12,154 bases of DNA, taken from the NCBI GenBank assembly GCA_002299865.1, contig DBNV01000120.1, positions 1 through 12,154 on the forward strand. Reading direction: 5' to 3'. Both the position numbers and the translations under genes were made by a program. This document shows, in pieces, positions 8,332 to 12,154 of the stretch. This DNA is from Desulfonatronaceae bacterium UBA663. GTDB taxonomy: Bacteria; Desulfobacterota; Desulfovibrionia; Desulfovibrionales; Desulfonatronaceae. Numbering within the stretch: the stretch's first letter is position 1; every line of letters begins with the position of its first letter. Below the pieces are notes generated by a model, which had not been told where the DNA came from, searched no databases, and saw only the letters and a program-made list of their open reading frames with translations.

Positions 8332-10296
8332 ATGACCGACTGTTTAGAGATTATGCGGCGTCTTCAGGACCCTGACCCGGAGATCCTGCGCGAGGCGGCT
8401 CAGGATGCCGGAGATTGCGATTGCTCCGAGGCGGTCCCTATGCTCATCGCCCTTTTAAAGCACAAGAATCTCGGCGTTCAGGAAGCAGCTGAAATATCCC
8501 TGCGCCAGTTGGGCGGCGCCCAAGCCGTCCAACAACTTGTCCCCCTGCTGCGCACCGAAGACGCTCAGGTCCGCAACCTGGCCATAGACATTCTGTGCCA
8601 AATCGGAGACCAGGACATCGGCAGCATCTTCAACCTGCTGCGAGACGACGACGTGGACGTCCGGATTTTTGCAGCGAATATTCTCGGTTCCACCGCAAAT
8701 ATTCTCGCTGTACCCAACCTTTGTCAGGCCCTGCTTCAGGACCCTGAGGTCAATGTTCGCTACCAAGCCGCGGTCAGCCTGGGCAACCTGTCTTTCGTGG
8801 AAGCCGCCAACTGTCTGAACCAGGCCATCAACGACGAGGAATGGGTCCAGTTTTCAGTGATCGAAGCACTGCTCAAAATCCGTTCCGAATCCTCCATCAA
8901 CGCCCTGATCAAGGCCATGCCGGACAGTTCCGACCTGGTCTCTTCCATGATCGCCGATGCCCTAGCGGAAATGGGCAACATCAAGGCCGTCCCGTTGCTC
9001 CTCAAGCGCCTGAAAAGCTCTCCCAAAGCCTTGCGCAACAAAATCGTCAAGGCAGTGGTGCAAATCATGGGCGGCCGCGGTCTGACCCTGCTCCCAACCC
9101 TGGAACAGGCAAACTTCAAGGAGTACCTTCTTGCCGCGTTAAGCGACGAGGACGAGGACATCCAGGATCAGGTCATCTCCGGACTGGTCATCATGAACGT
9201 CGTCGAAGCCGCGGAACCAATCATCAACTTGGCCGATACGCTGGATCCGGACGAAGACCAGCACCACGATCGCCTGAACCGTATTGCCAAGGCCCTTGCA
9301 GACCTTGGCTCCATGCCGGCTCTGGAAACAGCCCTGCACAGCGGCAAGCCGGCCCGGATCGACTTGGCCGTCCGCGCATTGCGCTTGCTCCCCGGTGCGC
9401 AGGCCGCTTCTCTGTTAATGCATTTCTTCAAGGGCCAGGAACGCAACCTGCAACGCCTTGTCATTGACGCCCTGATCCAAGTAGCCGAGGACAAGGACGC
9501 GTCCTTCTTCGTCGACCTGCTGACCAGCCACAATGATGGCCACGTCCTCAAGCAATCGCTGCGTTTTCTGGGACACCTTGGTGAACACCTCGATGCACAC
9601 CTCGGTCCACAACCTAAGGCTGCGGATAAGATCTTCGCCCTGCTGGATCACCCCTATCCGGACGTGCGGAAAACCGCCCTGGAAACCTGCATCGCCATCG
9701 GCGACCAGAGTATGATGGACAAATTCCAGCACATGGCCTCCTCGCCGGACCCGGCCAAACGGACCATGGCCCTTCTGGGGCTGGGCAACCTCGGCTGCGC
9801 CGACCATCTGGACCTGATCAGACAAGGCCTGGAAGACGAATCCCCCGAAGTGCGCAAAGCCGCCTTGGAAGCCGGCATCAAACTTTGCGGGCTGACCGAA
9901 GAAGTCTTCGCCCTGATCTCTCAGCGTCTCCGGGATGAAGACCGGGATGTCCGCCTGACCCTGGTTTCACTGTTGGGTGAATGCAACTGCAACTTGGTCG
10001 ATGTCGTGCCCATCATTAAAACGGCCCTGACCGACGTATCCGACTGGGTCCGGGTGCGCGCCGTGGAGGCACTGGGAAATTTGCGCGTGGTCGATGCGGT
10101 CCCAGATCTTGCAGCCATGCTTCAGGACGAAAACAGGCTGATTTCAATCAAAACCATGTGGGCATTGGGCCGCATCGGCGGTCCGGCAGTCTTTCAGATC
10201 CTAATGGACGTGCTCAACACCGACGACCCGGAGTTGATCTCGGCTGCGGAAGAGGCCCTTGAATACTTACAGAAACGAGAAGAGGAACAGACGTAA
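8332..10296 (+). CDS. HEAT-repeat protein heading a chemotaxis operon
   Basis: The 654-residue protein is built almost entirely of paired helices of about 30-33 residues, in the style of HEAT_2 / PBS-lyase HEAT-like repeats. Clear repeat cores, each with a D-x-x-V-R turn, lie near 78-90, 108-120, 138-152, 442-452, 503-515, 537-549 and 570-583. Repeats in the middle (about 200-400) are more diverged, with an acidic and His-containing insert near 303-315. There is no signal peptide, membrane segment or catalytic motif, so it is most likely a cytoplasmic protein-binding scaffold. GAAGG at 8321-8325 precedes the ATG. The stop is 3 bases before cheR, indicating co-translation. A specific partner is not identifiable. 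Context suggests a role in assembling or regulating the chemosensory complex, which is inference. The PBS-lyase label refers only to repeat type, and no phycobilisome function is implied. Confidence 0.9.
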   Translation: MTDCLEIMRRLQDPDPEILREAAQDAGDCDCSEAVPMLIALLKHKNLGVQEAAEISLRQLGGAQAVQQLVPLLRTEDAQVRNLAIDILCQIGDQDIGSIFNLLRDDDVDVRIFAANILGSTANILAVPNLCQALLQDPEVNVRYQAAVSLGNLSFVEAANCLNQAINDEEWVQFSVIEALLKIRSESSINALIKAMPDSSDLVSSMIADALAEMGNIKAVPLLLKRLKSSPKALRNKIVKAVVQIMGGRGLTLLPTLEQANFKEYLLAALSDEDEDIQDQVISGLVIMNVVEAAEPIINLADTLDPDEDQHHDRLNRIAKALADLGSMPALETALHSGKPARIDLAVRALRLLPGAQAASLLMHFFKGQERNLQRLVIDALIQVAEDKDASFFVDLLTSHNDGHVLKQSLRFLGHLGEHLDAHLGPQPKAADKIFALLDHPYPDVRKTALETCIAIGDQSMMDKFQHMASSPDPAKRTMALLGLGNLGCADHLDLIRQGLEDESPEVRKAALEAGIKLCGLTEEVFALISQRLRDEDRDVRLTLVSLLGECNCNLVDVVPIIKTALTDVSDWVRVRAVEALGNLRVVDAVPDLAAMLQDENRLISIKTMWALGRIGGPAVFQILMDVLNTDDPELISAAEEALEYLQKREEEQT

Positions 10297-10299
10297 CCC

Positions 10300-11154
10300 A
10301 TGACCACCGGTGCCCCTGCCCGCATCAAGGACGACGATTTCCGACAACTGCGTGATTTCATCTCCGCCCAATGCGGCATCTACATCCCGGACAACAGAAA
10401 ATACCTGTTGGAAAACAGGTTGGTCAACCGCCTCAACTCACTCAATTTGCGAGGTTTTGGAGAATACCTTTACTACCTCAAGTACGACAACGGCCGTCAT
10501 CAGGAGTTGTCCCGTCTTTTCAGCGTCATCACCACCAATGAAACCAGCTTTTATCGCAATCCACCGCAGTTGACCATCTTTCAGGACGTCATCCTCCCCG
10601 GCATCATGGAGAAAAACAGGAAGGCTGGACACAAAAGACTGCACATCTGGTCCGCAGGATGTTCCACCGGAGAAGAGCCATTCACCCTGGCTATCATTCT
10701 GCGGGAGGTCCTGAAGTCCGAAATATCGGCCTGGAACGTCCGCATCACGGCCAACGACCTGTCCGAATCCGTGCTGGCCGCGGCCAGACGCGGCGTATAT
10801 TCCGATTATTCCTTGCGCGCCACGCCAAAGGAGGTTATTAAGAAGTATTTCATCGAGGAGGCTGGACGATTTAAAATCCACCAGGAGCTGAAATCCCTGA
10901 TCACCTTCGGCCAGTTGAACCTCAACGACCGGGCCCAGATCAAAATGGTCCCGCGCTCGGACATCATCTTCTGCCGCAACGTGATCATCTATTTTGACGA
11001 CGCCATGAAAAAAAAAGTCATCAGTTCCTTTTATGACAATCTCGTGCCCGGCGGAGCGCTGTTCATCGGCCATTCCGAGTCCCTGCATCACATATCCCGA
11101 ACCTTCAAGCCCACGCACCATCCTGGCAGCATCGTCTATTTCAAGGAAGAATAA
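10300..11154 (+). CDS. cheR: Chemoreceptor glutamate methyltransferase CheR
   Basis: CheR transfers methyl groups from S-adenosylmethionine to glutamates of chemoreceptors for sensory adaptation. The 284-residue protein has the usual two-part plan. The N-terminal helical domain (about 10-75) is followed by TNETSFYRN at 79-87, a family signature. The methyltransferase domain has motif I as SAGCSTGEEPFTLA at 118-131, the SAM-ribose-binding acidic residue Asp153 in ANDLS, CRNVIIYFD at 225-233 and GHSES at 257-261. Length is normal and all key motifs are intact. It follows the HEAT gene by 3 bases. The nearest purine-rich site (AGAGGAA) is rather far from the ATG, so translation is probably coupled to the upstream gene. 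No CheB, CheA or CheW is present within the window, but the operon continues past the edge. Confidence 0.97.
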   Translation: MTTGAPARIKDDDFRQLRDFISAQCGIYIPDNRKYLLENRLVNRLNSLNLRGFGEYLYYLKYDNGRHQELSRLFSVITTNETSFYRNPPQLTIFQDVILPGIMEKNRKAGHKRLHIWSAGCSTGEEPFTLAIILREVLKSEISAWNVRITANDLSESVLAAARRGVYSDYSLRATPKEVIKKYFIEEAGRFKIHQELKSLITFGQLNLNDRAQIKMVPRSDIIFCRNVIIYFDDAMKKKVISSFYDNLVPGGALFIGHSESLHHISRTFKPTHHPGSIVYFKEE

Positions 11155-11173
11155 CAACGAATGGAGCATGCCT

Positions 11174-11590
11174 ATGCCACACGAAACGGAGAAACGCGAT
11201 CACCAACGCCTCTGCAAACCATACCGAGTGGAAATCCGCGAATTTACCTTCCCCATGCAACGCCAGCCCTCCATCGAGGTCCATTCCGCAGACATCAGCG
11301 GCGGGGGATTGCTGGTGCATTGCTCCAGACGCTTCTTGGTGGGGGACAAGCTGCAAGTGACCATCGACATCCCCAGCCTGAATAAATTTCATCCCGGCTT
11401 TTTCAAGGTTTTTGAAAGCGACGTCGGCCAGTCCCTGACTGCCGTAGCCGAAGTAATCTGGATCCAGGAAGTGGCTCCGTTGCGAGATTATGCCATCGGA
11501 CTAAAATTCCTGGATATTTACGAGGACGACTGGAAGGCCCTGGAAAACATGATCCTCAAGGAACTGCGCAAGCAGCAGGATGCCGCGTGA
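11174..11590 (+). CDS. PilZ-domain protein (probable c-di-GMP receptor)
   Basis: This single-domain protein of 138 residues carries both halves of the c-di-GMP site: RxxxR at 8-12 (RDHQR) and DxSxxG in the sequence ADISGGGLLV. These motifs bind c-di-GMP in known PilZ proteins. The rest reads as the six-stranded PilZ barrel ending in a helix (LENMILKELRKQQ). I chose the ATG at 11174 because TGGAG (11162-11166) is 7 bases ahead. An in-frame ATG at 11168 is too close to that site, and the longer open frame upstream overlaps cheR. It lies 19 bases after cheR and overlaps the next gene by 4 bases (GTGA). Context suggests that it ties c-di-GMP to chemotaxis or array behaviour. Its partner is unknown. 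Confidence 0.9.
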   Translation: MPHETEKRDHQRLCKPYRVEIREFTFPMQRQPSIEVHSADISGGGLLVHCSRRFLVGDKLQVTIDIPSLNKFHPGFFKVFESDVGQSLTAVAEVIWIQEVAPLRDYAIGLKFLDIYEDDWKALENMILKELRKQQDAA

Positions 11591-12154
11591 AGAGTCATGT
11601 CCTGGCCGTCGCCAATCAAAAGGGCGGCGTTGGGAAAACCACCACGGCCCTGAGCCTGGCAGCCTGTCTGAGGAAAATGGAGCGGCGGGTGCTGGTCATG
11701 GATCTGGACCCCCACGCCTGCGCCGGCATCCATCTGGGGTTTTATCCGGAAGAAAAGCGAACCACCCTTTATGAAATGTTTTTGGAGGAAGATGTCCAGA
11801 CCCGCCGGGACATCTTGGCAAGGATCCTCTACAAAACCGACTCGCCTGGTTTTGACTTCGCGCCCAGCCATATCCGGCTGTCCGAGTTGGAAATGGACCT
11901 GCGCGACAGGCCCGGCAAAGGCGTCATCCTCAAGGAGTGCCTGGAGGAGCTGCAAGGCCGCTACGACTATATCCTCCTGGATTGTCCGCCCCATGTGGGC
12001 GTTTTGCTGATCAACGCCCTGGTGGCTTCACGCATGGTGATCATTCCCATGCAGACGGATTTTCTGGCCCTGCACGGCGTGCGCCTGCTCTTCGCGACCA
12101 TGAAGACCCTGAACAAGGCCTTGCCCCGTCTCTTGGACCGTCCTTTGGACCGTC
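11587..12154 (+). CDS. ParA/MinD-type ATPase, probably chemotaxis-associated (ParC-like); 3' end outside window
   Basis: The frame starts at GTG 11587, overlapping the PilZ stop as GTGA, with AGGA 6 bases before it. It stays open for 189 codons to the window edge. It has a deviant Walker A KGGVGKTT at 12-19 preceded by ANQ, a Walker A' DLDPH at 39-43 and a Walker B YILLDCPP at 128-135. IPMQTDFLALHG lies further on. ParA ATPases dimerise on ATP and bind DNA or polar landmarks to position cargo. DPH in place of the common DPQ, together with the neighbouring cheR, recalls ParC-type ATPases that place chemoreceptor arrays at cell poles. That subfamily call rests on memory of the motif. A chromosome-partition ParA is less likely, since no parB or origin genes are near. 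The C-terminus is missing only because the window ends. Confidence 0.93.
   Translation, partial: MKSHVLAVANQKGGVGKTTTALSLAACLRKMERRVLVMDLDPHACAGIHLGFYPEEKRTTLYEMFLEEDVQTRRDILARILYKTDSPGFDFAPSHIRLSELEMDLRDRPGKGVILKECLEELQGRYDYILLDCPPHVGVLLINALVASRMVIIPMQTDFLALHGVRLLFATMKTLNKALPRLLDRPLDR

Noticed and set aside
11033..11173. Upstream extension of the PilZ reading frame into cheR
   Set aside because: The extra 47 residues overlap the conserved CheR C-terminus, and the correctly spaced TGGAG favours the start at 11174.

Overview
The window looks like chromosomal DNA from a Gram-negative, moderately GC-rich bacterium, most likely a sulphate-reducing member of the Desulfovibrionales. The evidence is the GroEL/GroES sequence type, a perfect CIRCE (HrcA) operator in front of groES, a tripartite-type efflux pump, and a chemotaxis cluster of the HEAT/CheR/PilZ/ParA kind. 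The taxonomic call rests on remembered similarity, not on a search.

Layout, left to right. (1) Bases 1-284 hold no gene I can support. (2) 285-4555 (+) is a two-gene RND efflux operon: a lipoprotein periplasmic adaptor and a 1047-residue HAE1-type permease whose start overlaps the adaptor's stop by one base. No outer-membrane channel gene follows. A 15-codon open frame with its own ribosome-binding site, overlapping the permease stop, may be what is left of one. (3) 4607-5482 (-) converges on the pump and encodes a zinc-dependent phospholipase C-like protein. (4) 5608-7724 (-) is the groES-groEL chaperonin operon: CIRCE operator, groES, groEL, and a strong intrinsic terminator. A second, very GC-rich palindrome lies between this terminator and the phospholipase-like gene. 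(5) 7955-8114 (-) is a tRNA-Arg(ACG) gene with encoded CCA, a candidate promoter and its own terminator. (6) 8332 to the right edge (+) is a tightly packed operon: a 654-residue HEAT-repeat protein, the chemoreceptor methyltransferase CheR, a PilZ-domain protein, and a ParA/MinD-type ATPase cut by the window edge. Its genes are separated by 3 and 19 bases and the last pair overlaps by 4.

How they work together. The pump pair should export toxic compounds across the inner membrane but needs an outer-membrane factor encoded elsewhere. GroES/GroEL fold proteins under HrcA control. The right-hand operon plausibly joins adaptation of chemoreceptors (CheR), c-di-GMP sensing (PilZ), cell-pole positioning of arrays (ParC-like ATPase) and a HEAT scaffold. 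It is the most interesting part of the window. The specific scaffold and positioning roles are inference from gene context.
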